64,000 nucleotides of DNA from Tautonia rosea (GTDB taxonomy: Bacteria > Planctomycetota > Planctomycetia > Isosphaerales > Isosphaeraceae): assembly GCF_012958305.1 (NCBI RefSeq), contig NZ_JABBYO010000004.1, forward strand, positions 372,001 through 436,000, in the 5' to 3' direction. Shown in pieces: positions 7,455 through 14,956 of the stretch. The translations under genes and the position numbers were made by a program. A model generated the notes under the pieces. That model did not search any database, was not told the DNA's origin, and saw only the letters and a program-made list of their open reading frames with translations. Each line of letters begins with the position of its first letter. Position 1 is the stretch's first letter.

Positions 7455-9707
7455 TTACTGGCCCGGCAGGATGATCTTGCGCTCGCCCCCCTGCCCCGAA
7501 GACGCGGGAGCGTCCGGGGTCCAGACGCCTGCTCCCCCGCCGGTGCCGCTCGAGCCTCCGGGGGTCCAGATCGAAGGCCGGGAGGCGGAGACGCCGAGGG
7601 CGCCCGAGGCGGTGGTGACGCGGGGGCCGTAGCGGGAGATCAGGGACATGAGCGGTCGGCTGTCGAGCATGACCTGATCGGGCTGGTCGGGGTGGGGGAC
7701 CATCTGCATCAGGCCCATGTCGAGCAGGTTCGAGACGACCGTCTGGCTGGCGGTGCGGTCTTCGCGGTAGCGGTCGAGGATGACGGCCAGCTCGGGGACC
7801 CATTGCTCGGGGGGCTCGTTCCGGGCTTGGATGCGAAGGGCGAGGAAGTCCCACCGGGGGGCGTTTGCGGCGCGGTGGGCGGCGGGTTCGTCGCGGCGGG
7901 CCTGCTCGATCCAGGCGAGGGCGGCCGCGAAGTCGCTGCGGGTCGCGGTGAGGTTGGCCAGATCGCCGAAGACGGCGTAACGCTCGGTGGGAGCTTTGGC
8001 TTCGAGCAGGTTCGGCCGGTTGACCAGGGCCTGAGCGGCTTGCTCCAACGCGCGGTGCTGGCCGAAGCTCCGGCTGCGGAGGAAAAGAGTCCAGAGGCGG
8101 TCGTCGGAAAGCTGGGCGGTCGGGATGCGGAAAAGCCGGGCCAGGTGGGTCCGCTCGATGTCGACGGTCGCCGGGTCGGGGGTCGGCTCGCCGGGGATGC
8201 CCAACTCGGCTCGGAGGGCGGGCAGGTCGAGGTTCGGATTGACCCGGCCGGCGTCGAGCTGGCAGAAGGAGGCGCGAAGGGGGATCTGGGCGTTGCCGTC
8301 CTTGATTGCCTGGCGAGGGGTCCGACCGCCGAGCCCCGGCAAGGGAGTCTCGGGCCAGACCTCGCGGATCACCCGGGCCTGCTCCTCGCGCTGAATGCGG
8401 CGGGTCTCCTCAGGGTCGAGCCCTTCGGGGACGGCCCATTCGGTGCGCATGGCGAGGGAGACGCGAGCCACCTTCTCCAGGACGTCGGTGCGTGGCTGTG
8501 CCGGTGGGATGTTCTCCGCTGCGAGGGTGATGAACTGCTCTCGAAAATCATCGAATTGCTTGCCGACGTCGAAGCCGTCGAGCATGACGCTCTCTTGCCC
8601 GATGATCGCCCGGCCGACGACGCGGGCCATCTCGGAGGGGGTCATGCCGGTCCGGGCTTCGGGCCGAGGGCGATCGAGCAGGGTGAAGGCCTCGACCTCC
8701 TCGGCTTCGGGGTCGTCCGGGTCGAGGACGCCGGCGCCTTCGGAGACGATGGTCCTGTCGTTCTGCTCGGCGTTCTTGAGGGCCTGGATCAAGGCGTCTC
8801 GGTTGTTCAAAGGCCAGGTCAGGCGGACGTGCTCGATGAGATCGTCGTCGCCGATCGGCTCAATCTGCTGGCAGAGGGCTTCGAGGTCGACGGCCTCGGC
8901 GGTCGGGCCGGTGAACTTCGCGTAGCGGCGGAAGGCGGCGATGGCCCCGGTATCGTCGGCCATCCAGAGGCGGCAAAGGCCGAGGTTGCGGTCGGCCTCG
9001 GCAACGCCGTCGGCCGAGAGGGTTTCGAACCCGGCGGCGGCCTGGCCCCAGAGGGCCTCGTCGGCGGCTTGCAGCGCGGCCTCGAACCGCTTGTGCGCCT
9101 CGGGATCGAGCCCCGGAGGAGTGGTCATCAGGTCGTACGGATTTTTTAGCCAGGCCGAGACGCCGGGGTCGGTCATCAGGGATCGCAGGGCGGGCTGGGC
9201 GATCGGGTCGTCCTCGGCATCGGCGGCGGTCCCGATTTCGAGGTGGGCGATGCCGGCGGGGATGCTCCCGGATCGGACGAGCATCACGCCGACCATGCGG
9301 AAGACGCCGGCGAACTTGGGGCGGTCTTCCGGCTTCATGGCGGTGAGGGCGGCCTGAAGGTCGGCCGCGGCCGGTTCGGGGCCTTCGGCCATCAGGGTCG
9401 ATTGCACCCGATGGGCCAGGGCGCCGAGGTGGTCGGGCCTGGCATGAAGGATGGCGTTGACCGCCTCTCGGGCGGGCTCGGGCTCGTCGCGACGCTCGTG
9501 GACGATGGCCTTTTGCATGAGGAGCCAGAAGGCCCCTTTGGCCTTGCCCGCGAGCCCCTCGTCGATGACTTTGAGGGCCTGGTCGAACTGCTCGGAGCGG
9601 ATCAGGCGCTCGGCGCGCAAGGCCCAATCTTCAGCCTTGTGACAGCACCACTTGTACTTTTCCTGGCTTCCGCACGGGCAGGGAGAATAGGGGTCGACCG
9701 CGGCCAT
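7455..9707 (-). CDS. SEC-C motif and TPR protein
   Basis: Soluble protein of about 750 residues. Near the N-terminus is a SEC-C zinc motif, CPCGSQEKYKWCCH, best known from the SecA C-terminus and from many stand-alone proteins. Long TPR-like helical repeats follow (EQFDQALKVIDEGL; DRNLGLCRLWMADDTGAIAAF). A middle domain has the pattern W-PETPLPGLGGRTPRQAIKDG, which resembles segments seen in SEC-C proteins and in MbcA/ParS-type domains. The C-terminus is Gly/Ser-rich and low in complexity. ATG 9707 gives a normal SEC-C N-terminus; GTG 9734 is an alternative, and neither has a strong ribosome site. Role unknown; protein quality control or scaffolding is only a guess. Confidence 0.8.
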   Translation of the reverse strand: MAAVDPYSPCPCGSQEKYKWCCHKAEDWALRAERLIRSEQFDQALKVIDEGLAGKAKGAFWLLMQKAIVHERRDEPEPAREAVNAILHARPDHLGALAHRVQSTLMAEGPEPAAADLQAALTAMKPEDRPKFAGVFRMVGVMLVRSGSIPAGIAHLEIGTAADAEDDPIAQPALRSLMTDPGVSAWLKNPYDLMTTPPGLDPEAHKRFEAALQAADEALWGQAAAGFETLSADGVAEADRNLGLCRLWMADDTGAIAAFRRYAKFTGPTAEAVDLEALCQQIEPIGDDDLIEHVRLTWPLNNRDALIQALKNAEQNDRTIVSEGAGVLDPDDPEAEEVEAFTLLDRPRPEARTGMTPSEMARVVGRAIIGQESVMLDGFDVGKQFDDFREQFITLAAENIPPAQPRTDVLEKVARVSLAMRTEWAVPEGLDPEETRRIQREEQARVIREVWPETPLPGLGGRTPRQAIKDGNAQIPLRASFCQLDAGRVNPNLDLPALRAELGIPGEPTPDPATVDIERTHLARLFRIPTAQLSDDRLWTLFLRSRSFGQHRALEQAAQALVNRPNLLEAKAPTERYAVFGDLANLTATRSDFAAALAWIEQARRDEPAAHRAANAPRWDFLALRIQARNEPPEQWVPELAVILDRYREDRTASQTVVSNLLDMGLMQMVPHPDQPDQVMLDSRPLMSLISRYGPRVTTASGALGVSASRPSIWTPGGSSGTGGGAGVWTPDAPASSGQGGERKIILPGQ

Positions 9708-10073
9708 GTCCGTCCCGTTGGCTATTGGAATCACTCATGGGAATCTGTTGCGTGGGGAGTCTGCGCGACTCCGGTGCGCACGACTCCCCTTGCTCGGCCC
9801 GATCGTCGAGGGCCGATGCCTTGCGTTCAAGGTATCAGAGCCCCCGTAACCGCGCCTACCGCGTGGCCCATCCGTGTTTGGGTCGAGAGGGGAGTCAGGG
9901 CGGCGTCTGGAATTCGCGTCGTTCTGGAATAGGGGAGTCGAGCGGGCTGCCGGATGCTCGAATCGAGAGGGGTTGGGGGGCGGTGATGGGGACTCTTGGG
10001 AATCGCCGATGGCTGGGGGACTGTCAACCATCGCCGGAGAAGCTAAGATCAGAAGGACTATTGACACACGACG
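9708..10073. other. Divergent intergenic region with repeated GGGGAGTC
   Basis: A strong hairpin is formed by GGGGAGTCTGCGC (9754-9766) and GCGCA-C-GACTCCCC (9776-9789). The octamer GGGGAGTC recurs at 9889-9896 and 9932-9939. The region separates the divergent SEC-C gene and the gene at 10074, so it should hold promoters for both; I could not place them with confidence. Confidence 0.4.
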
Positions 10074-11198
10074 ATGCAGGATTTTCGAAGCCCCAGGCCG
10101 AAAATCCTATTCCTCCTGGTTCTTGATTCGAGCGTCTCCATGTTGAACAAGCGCGAGCTGATCAAGCAGGTCCTCAACCCCTTGCTGACGTGGTCGAAGC
10201 TGGATCAGCCCAGTCCCGGATTCAGCGTTATTCTGGGGGTTCCGTGGGACCTCCGCCACCTGCTCGCGGTCAACTTGCGGTTTGTCAGTCAGCAGAAGCG
10301 TGATGATCTGGTCGGGGTGCATGTGGTGTTCGACCGGATCGAGCAGCCGGGAGGCGATGCTTTTGTTGAAGGGATCCGGCGGCGGTTCCCCGAGTTGCCG
10401 CTCGACATGCAGTTTCTCGCGCCGATTTCGGGCCGGATCACCCAGAAGGTCAATCAGTCGAAATTCTACTCGGCGATGAACTGGACCCGAGGGCTGGCCG
10501 CCTGCCGAAGCCGTTACGCGATCCTGCACGATTTCGACCTATATCCGATTGACCCCCTCTATTTCGCCACGATGTACGAGACCTTGAAGGCCAACCAGTG
10601 GCGTTTCGGCGGATACGAGACGGCTCGCTTCGATGGGTTGACGCCCGATGACCTGATCTTCGGGAGCTGGAACCTCGCGCTCGATGCGCAGTGGGTCCGT
10701 TCGCAGTATCGGCCGACCGACTGTTACCACAAGGTGGCGATGGTCAACGGTCGCCTGGTGGACCTCGACCCGTTCTCGTACATCCAGACGCTTTCGCCCG
10801 AGCGAGGCGTGGTGCCGAGTCTCGGGCCGGACGCGTTCGCCCATGTGAAGAACCTGTGCAGCACCTTTCTCCGGTTCAACGGGGGCCAGAAGGTCGATCT
10901 CGCCTGGCGGCTGCATTACCTCTGGTATCTCGAAAGCCTGTCGGAACACCCCGAGCGGCTGGAGGAGGCGACCCGGGCGATGCAGGAGGCTCGGTCGTCT
11001 CTGCTGACGGTCGCCGGGCAATCGGTCGATTTCCAGGGGACGCACGTGACCTGTAGCAACGTCCTGGAGAAAGACCTGTTGATGCTGGAACAAAACCTTT
11101 ACGGGGGGATGCGTCCCGAGGTTTCGGCCTACATCGACGAGTTTCGGGCCTTCCTGACCCGGATGGACGAAACGGCGAGCCAGGCCGCGACCTCGTAA
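10074..11198 (+). CDS. Glycosyltransferase-like protein of unknown specificity
   Basis: A 374-residue protein with no signal peptide or clear membrane segment. Residues 46-160 read as alternating strands and helices, ending in YAILHDFDLYPIDP with a DxD-type DFD at 153-155. GT-A fold glycosyltransferases use such a motif to hold the nucleotide-sugar metal, and this is the only basis for the call. The rest (GGYETARFDGL, a Trp/Tyr-rich C-terminal region) is not recognised. ATG 10074 is the longest start; ATG 10140 (MLNKRELIKQV) is also possible and neither has a good ribosome site. It is followed by, but not coupled to, the DUF1559 gene. Confidence 0.6.
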   Translation: MQDFRSPRPKILFLLVLDSSVSMLNKRELIKQVLNPLLTWSKLDQPSPGFSVILGVPWDLRHLLAVNLRFVSQQKRDDLVGVHVVFDRIEQPGGDAFVEGIRRRFPELPLDMQFLAPISGRITQKVNQSKFYSAMNWTRGLAACRSRYAILHDFDLYPIDPLYFATMYETLKANQWRFGGYETARFDGLTPDDLIFGSWNLALDAQWVRSQYRPTDCYHKVAMVNGRLVDLDPFSYIQTLSPERGVVPSLGPDAFAHVKNLCSTFLRFNGGQKVDLAWRLHYLWYLESLSEHPERLEEATRAMQEARSSLLTVAGQSVDFQGTHVTCSNVLEKDLLMLEQNLYGGMRPEVSAYIDEFRAFLTRMDETASQAATS

Positions 11199-11300
11199 CA
11201 CAAAGGCTTTCGGGAGCAGTGATTGGAGAGGGCGGAAGCCTTCCATTCTTTCTTTCGTCCCCTCCTTCTCGAAGCCTGCTTTCGGTCGAGGGCCACACCG

Positions 11301-12074
11301 ATGGCTGATCCACCGAGCGATCCCCCAGGCCACAGCGAATTGACGGTTCGGGGATGGATGCGGCGGATTGTTGTGATCGCCCTCGTCCTGGCGCCGATTA
11401 CCTGGCTGTATCGAGCGGTGAATTCGGCACGAGAAGCGGCCCGGCGATCGCAATGCGTCGGGGTGCTCAGCCAACTTAGCCTTGCGTTGGCGAATTACGA
11501 GAGTGCATACGGGACGTTGCCTCCGGCCGTCGTGCCTGGCCCCGACGGGAGCCCCTGGCATAGCTGGCGGGTGCTCGTTCTGCCGTACATGGAGGGGCAT
11601 GCGCTTTACGCCTCGTATCGGTTCGATGAACCGTGGGACGGGCCGAACAACCGCCGGCTCATCGATCAAATGCCGTCGATTTTCGAGTGTCCGACCGATC
11701 AGGCGAAGCAAGGCGGATCGACCCGATTCACGAGCGTCGTCGCCCTCGTCGGGCCGGGGACCTGCTTCCCGCCCGATCGGGCGGCGAACACGAGGGAATT
11801 CGACGGGGTGCGGGATCAAACCGTCCTGCTGGTCGAGCTGGGGGAGAGTGAGATTCCCTGGACCGCGCCGGTGGATCTGGACCTCGACACGTTCCGCGAT
11901 CAGGCGGCTCGGGGGGAAGGTTCTCCCCACCCAAATCTCCGGAATGTGCAGTATGCCGACTTTCGCGTCAGAAAGCTCTCGCTTCCGGTCGAGCCAGACA
12001 CGTTGCGGAGACTCTGTCCGCCCCCGACTTCGACTCCCCAGGGCTTGCCCGCTCAGGGATCAGTCGAGGGGTAG
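11301..12074 (+). CDS. DUF1559 family protein without the prepilin N-terminus
   Basis: DUF1559 proteins are a large planctomycete-typical family, usually starting with a type IV prepilin-like signal. This 257-residue member shows the conserved core: NSAREAARRSQCVGVLSQLSLALANYESAYGTLPPA, here quoted in parts (SAREAARRSQC; LALANYESAYGTLPPA), then WHSWRVLVLPYME and a late FECPTD. It has one N-terminal hydrophobic segment (about residues 17-35) preceded by WMRR, but no GFTLIELLVV-type cleavage motif, so it is probably a plain membrane-anchored protein. ATG 11301 has GAGGG 9 bases upstream; the longer frame from 11223 lacks support. Its end overlaps the small minus-strand gene by 15 bases. Confidence 0.82.
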   Translation: MADPPSDPPGHSELTVRGWMRRIVVIALVLAPITWLYRAVNSAREAARRSQCVGVLSQLSLALANYESAYGTLPPAVVPGPDGSPWHSWRVLVLPYMEGHALYASYRFDEPWDGPNNRRLIDQMPSIFECPTDQAKQGGSTRFTSVVALVGPGTCFPPDRAANTREFDGVRDQTVLLVELGESEIPWTAPVDLDLDTFRDQAARGEGSPHPNLRNVQYADFRVRKLSLPVEPDTLRRLCPPPTSTPQGLPAQGSVEG

Positions 12075-12230
12075 GAACCCGCGAATCAGGTCCCAGAGGC
12101 CGGGCGCACGCTCCTGCAGGACCATCCGGGCGTAGAGTGATCCGAAAGCGATCACCCAGGCCAGGGCGAGCCACGATCGCCAGTCGATCCGGGGGGAGCT
12201 GAGTTCGATCGGGCCATCAGAGCGGGGCAT
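12060..12230 (-). CDS. Small single-pass membrane protein, 56 residues
   Basis: A short frame reading MPRSDGPIELSSPRIDW, then a hydrophobic segment (WLALAWVIAFGSLYARMVL, about residues 20-38), then LQERAPGLWDLIRGFLPLD. Its ATG at 12230 overlaps the last 14 bases of the GT9 gene, and its stop overlaps the convergent DUF1559 stop. The overlap with the upstream gene, the single TM helix and the sensible composition favour a real gene translated by coupling. No family is recognised. It may be an accessory subunit of the glycan cluster, but this rests only on position. Confidence 0.6.
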   Translation of the reverse strand: MPRSDGPIELSSPRIDWRSWLALAWVIAFGSLYARMVLQERAPGLWDLIRGFLPLD

Positions 12231-13770
12231 GGGGAGACTCCGCGCGATGCATCCGCGACCACCAGCGGCGGGTGGCCTGGTAGACGCGGTCGGGCGTGAG
12301 GCCGGTCATGCAGGGGTGATCGGCCAGCGGGCAGACCTTGCGGTGGCAGGGGTTGCAGGGGACATCGTGCCGCAGGACGAGGCTCCGGCGCGACCAGGGA
12401 CGCCACTGGCCGACCCGGTTTGTGCCGCTGAACAGGACGACCGAGGGCACCCCCGCACAGGCGGCCAGGTGGGCCGGGCCGCTGTCGGAGCCGAGGAACA
12501 GGTCGGCCCGTTCCAGAAGGGCGGTGGTTTCGGTCACGGCCAGACGGCCGGTCCAGTCGCGGAGGGCATCGTGGGGGGTGAGCCGGGCGGCAAGCTCGGC
12601 GTCGTCGGGGCCACCGACGATGAGCACGCGCCAGCCGTCGCGGAGGAACCGGGCAAGCAGGGAGTCCCAGTGCTCGATCGGCCAGCGCTTGGCGGGCGTC
12701 CCGGCACCGAGATGCACGGCGAGCAACGGGGCCGAGGCTCCAAACCGCCCGGCGTGCAGCCAGTCGGCCTCGGAGCCGTTCGAGGGATCGTTGGGAGCGG
12801 TGTCGAGGTTGTTCCCGCGGCCGAGCCGAGCGGAGCGGACCCCCTCACCCGGCCTTCGGCCACCCTCTCCCCCGCGAGCGGGGGAGAGGGTTGGGAGAGG
12901 GTGAACCTCGATGTGGGTTTCTGAATCCGGATCGCAGACCAAGTCCTCGTCGATCAGGCTGCTTGAAGTGCCGGGGCCGACGATCACTAGTTCCGCCGAG
13001 GCCTTGCGCACGGATCGTCGCATCGATCGGGTCGAGCCAGGAGCGGGCGATTCCCAGGCATCGGCGAGCATCCGGGCAACCCGGGAGCGGTCGCGGTCGG
13101 AGACGTAGACCGAGACGCGGGCCGAAACGGGCCGGTCGTCTCCTGCGGCGTGAGGCAAGGCGATCGCGTCGAGCAAGGCCAGGCGGGAACGGACCTCGTG
13201 ACGGCCGGGGACCCAGTCGGCCAGGTCGGTCAAGAGGAAGCCGCCGCCTCCCATCGCCCAGCCGACCCGACGCGGGATGCCGGCCAATGCCAGGACGAGC
13301 ACCGAGAGCACATCGCCCCGGACGTCGATGCCAAGGTCATACCCTTTGCCGCGGATCATCCGAGCGATTGACCAAACGGCCGAAGCCAGTGCCCAGCGGC
13401 CCGGCTGACGCTCGAACCAGTTGCGATCGGCAAGGAGGACCCGATCGACGAGGGGGTCGGCTTCGAAGACGGCTCGATTGCTCGGCGAGGCGAGCACGTC
13501 GATCGCCGCGTCGGGAGCGTGCGCTTTGAGCCTCGGAAAAAGCGGGCTGGAGAGGACCGAGTCCCCTAGATGATCGAGCTGCACGACCAGGATTCGACGT
13601 GGCTCGGACCAGGCTGGGATCGGCCGAACGACGCGCCAGAGGCGCATCGCGAGCCCCCCCACGGCATCCAATGTGCCGACCAGGACGCGCCAGCGCCACT
13701 TGCTGTAGCGATAGCGACGCACCGGCACGGGGCTCGGCGCCCGATCATCCTGTCGGGGCGATTTCGTCAT
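12217..13770 (-). CDS. Family 9 glycosyltransferase (heptosyltransferase-like) with an internal insertion
   Basis: GT9 enzymes transfer heptose or related sugars to lipopolysaccharide core or other glycans in the cytoplasm. The N-terminal domain shows RRILVVQLDHLGDSVLSSPLFPRLK (quoted in parts: ILVVQLDHLGDSVL). The C-terminal domain shows VHLGAGTPAKRWPIEHW and LFLGSDSGPAHLAACAGVPSVVLFSG, the GT9 signature. At 517 residues it is much longer than usual (about 340-380): residues ~245-350 between the two Rossmann domains are a low-complexity insert that contains a palindromic DNA repeat (12841-12903). ATG 13770 has GGAGG just upstream and overlaps the end of the GT4 gene by 26 bases. A cysteine-rich CNPCHRKVCPLADHPC segment is near the C-terminus. 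Confidence 0.9.
   Translation of the reverse strand: MTKSPRQDDRAPSPVPVRRYRYSKWRWRVLVGTLDAVGGLAMRLWRVVRPIPAWSEPRRILVVQLDHLGDSVLSSPLFPRLKAHAPDAAIDVLASPSNRAVFEADPLVDRVLLADRNWFERQPGRWALASAVWSIARMIRGKGYDLGIDVRGDVLSVLVLALAGIPRRVGWAMGGGGFLLTDLADWVPGRHEVRSRLALLDAIALPHAAGDDRPVSARVSVYVSDRDRSRVARMLADAWESPAPGSTRSMRRSVRKASAELVIVGPGTSSSLIDEDLVCDPDSETHIEVHPLPTLSPARGGEGGRRPGEGVRSARLGRGNNLDTAPNDPSNGSEADWLHAGRFGASAPLLAVHLGAGTPAKRWPIEHWDSLLARFLRDGWRVLIVGGPDDAELAARLTPHDALRDWTGRLAVTETTALLERADLFLGSDSGPAHLAACAGVPSVVLFSGTNRVGQWRPWSRRSLVLRHDVPCNPCHRKVCPLADHPCMTGLTPDRVYQATRRWWSRMHRAESPHAPL
12841..12903. repeat. Palindromic repeat, copy 2, inside the GT9 coding region
   Basis: Contains the 20 bases shared with copy 1 (12845-12864) followed by a perfect 14-bp palindrome: ACCCTCTCCCCCGC (12862-12875) and GCGGGGGAGAGGGT (12878-12891). 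On the minus strand it is read in frame as TLSPARGGEGGRRPGEG within the glycosyltransferase, at about residues 290-311, with no stop codon. Confidence 0.8.
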
Positions 13771-14899
13771 AAACCTCCGCCGTCCTTCGGGCCACGGTTG
13801 CCCAGAGGTACCGCCGATGGACAACTTCGGCAAGCTCAGTTCTGCCCCGACCGGCCTCCCATGCCTCGGTCAAGGCCTTGGAAATCTCCTGGATCCTGTC
13901 TGGTCGGGCATAGAATGCCCAGTTTCCGAAATATTCGCGGGTGCACCCGAAGGGGGTGATGACGATGGCGCAGCCGGCCAGGGCGGCTTCAAGCGCCGCC
14001 AGGCCGGGCGTCTCGAACCAGCTTGGCAGGGCGAAGACCCGAGCTGCCGCGAAGGCCGAGGCGAGCAGGGGGTCATCGGCGTCCATCCGAGGCACCCAGG
14101 TCACAGAGGCGAGTGGCACCCCCCTGCACTGCTCGGCGTACGATTCGCTCCCTGGCACCGGATCGCCCACGACAACCAGGGGCAAGCGGGTTTTCTCGCA
14201 AGCCTTCACCAACCCGAGGACGTTCTTTCTCGGTTCGATGCGACCGGCATAGAGGACGAACTCGTCGAGCCCGATGAGCGCCCGAAACGGTTCCGGATTG
14301 GCTCCGAGCACGGTCGGTTCGACACCGTTGGGCACGACCCGAAGCTTCCGCCGGTCGAGTCCGAAGAGGCGGGCCAGTTGCTCGCCTTCGGCCTCGGAGT
14401 TTGGCAAGACGGCATCCGATCGCCGGAACAACTCCTTCCGCCATCCCGGCACACGAGGAACGGCCCGTCTCACCCCCCATGCCGCCAGCGCACTTGCCGC
14501 CTTGAGGCGACTTCCGGCCAGGGCGGCCAGCGCCGAGGGCTCGAACCAGCAGATCGGTGAGAGGACGACGGGCACTCCTCGCGACTGGGCGACCTTCGCC
14601 AGCTCCAGCCCTTCGCGGCTCATGCCGAACAGATGCAAGATCCGGGCCTTCTCCAGCCGATCGGCCCAGGGGTTCATCGGCCGGACGAGAACGCCGAGGG
14701 CGTCAAGATGTCTGGCCGTTCTTGCGAGTTGGACCTCTCCTCCGCCAGGAGACTGAAACGCATGGGAGGGCGCGTGCAGGAGGACCGCGCCGGATTCGAT
14801 CGGGCCGAGTGAGCGATGCCCGAGCCAGTCCATCGACGAGACCTGCGAGGGGCTCCGTCGATCAGCCAGGGTGTTTGCAGGGTCATCGGGTGGTGTCAT
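13745..14899 (-). CDS. Family 4 glycosyltransferase
   Basis: Retaining GT-B glycosyltransferase of 384 residues, cytoplasmic, adding a sugar from a nucleotide donor; acceptor unknown. Visible are the N-terminal Gly-rich SPGGGEVQLARTARHL, the linker and second domain with VLPNSEAEGEQLARLFG, VPNGVEP, YAGRIEPRKNV, and the donor-binding PSWFETPGLAALEAALAG with the E-x7-E arrangement of the family. ATG 14899 (MTPPDDP) is preferred over TTG 14914. It overlaps the GT9 start by 26 bases, so the two are probably translated together. Confidence 0.88.
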   Translation of the reverse strand: MTPPDDPANTLADRRSPSQVSSMDWLGHRSLGPIESGAVLLHAPSHAFQSPGGGEVQLARTARHLDALGVLVRPMNPWADRLEKARILHLFGMSREGLELAKVAQSRGVPVVLSPICWFEPSALAALAGSRLKAASALAAWGVRRAVPRVPGWRKELFRRSDAVLPNSEAEGEQLARLFGLDRRKLRVVPNGVEPTVLGANPEPFRALIGLDEFVLYAGRIEPRKNVLGLVKACEKTRLPLVVVGDPVPGSESYAEQCRGVPLASVTWVPRMDADDPLLASAFAAARVFALPSWFETPGLAALEAALAGCAIVITPFGCTREYFGNWAFYARPDRIQEISKALTEAWEAGRGRTELAEVVHRRYLWATVARRTAEVYDEIAPTG

Positions 14900-14956
14900 C
14901 GTCTGCCTGAGCAACTCGTTCTTGATCGTACGATGGGTGACTCGATGGTTCGCACT

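Noticed and set aside
7269-9149. 626-residue plus-strand open frame
   Set aside because: It lies opposite the SEC-C/TPR gene, is Gly/Ala/Asp-rich without motifs, and reflects GC-rich codon bias of the real gene.
861-12903. CRISPR array from the repeated palindrome
   Set aside because: Only two clear copies 12 kb apart, no spacers and no cas genes.
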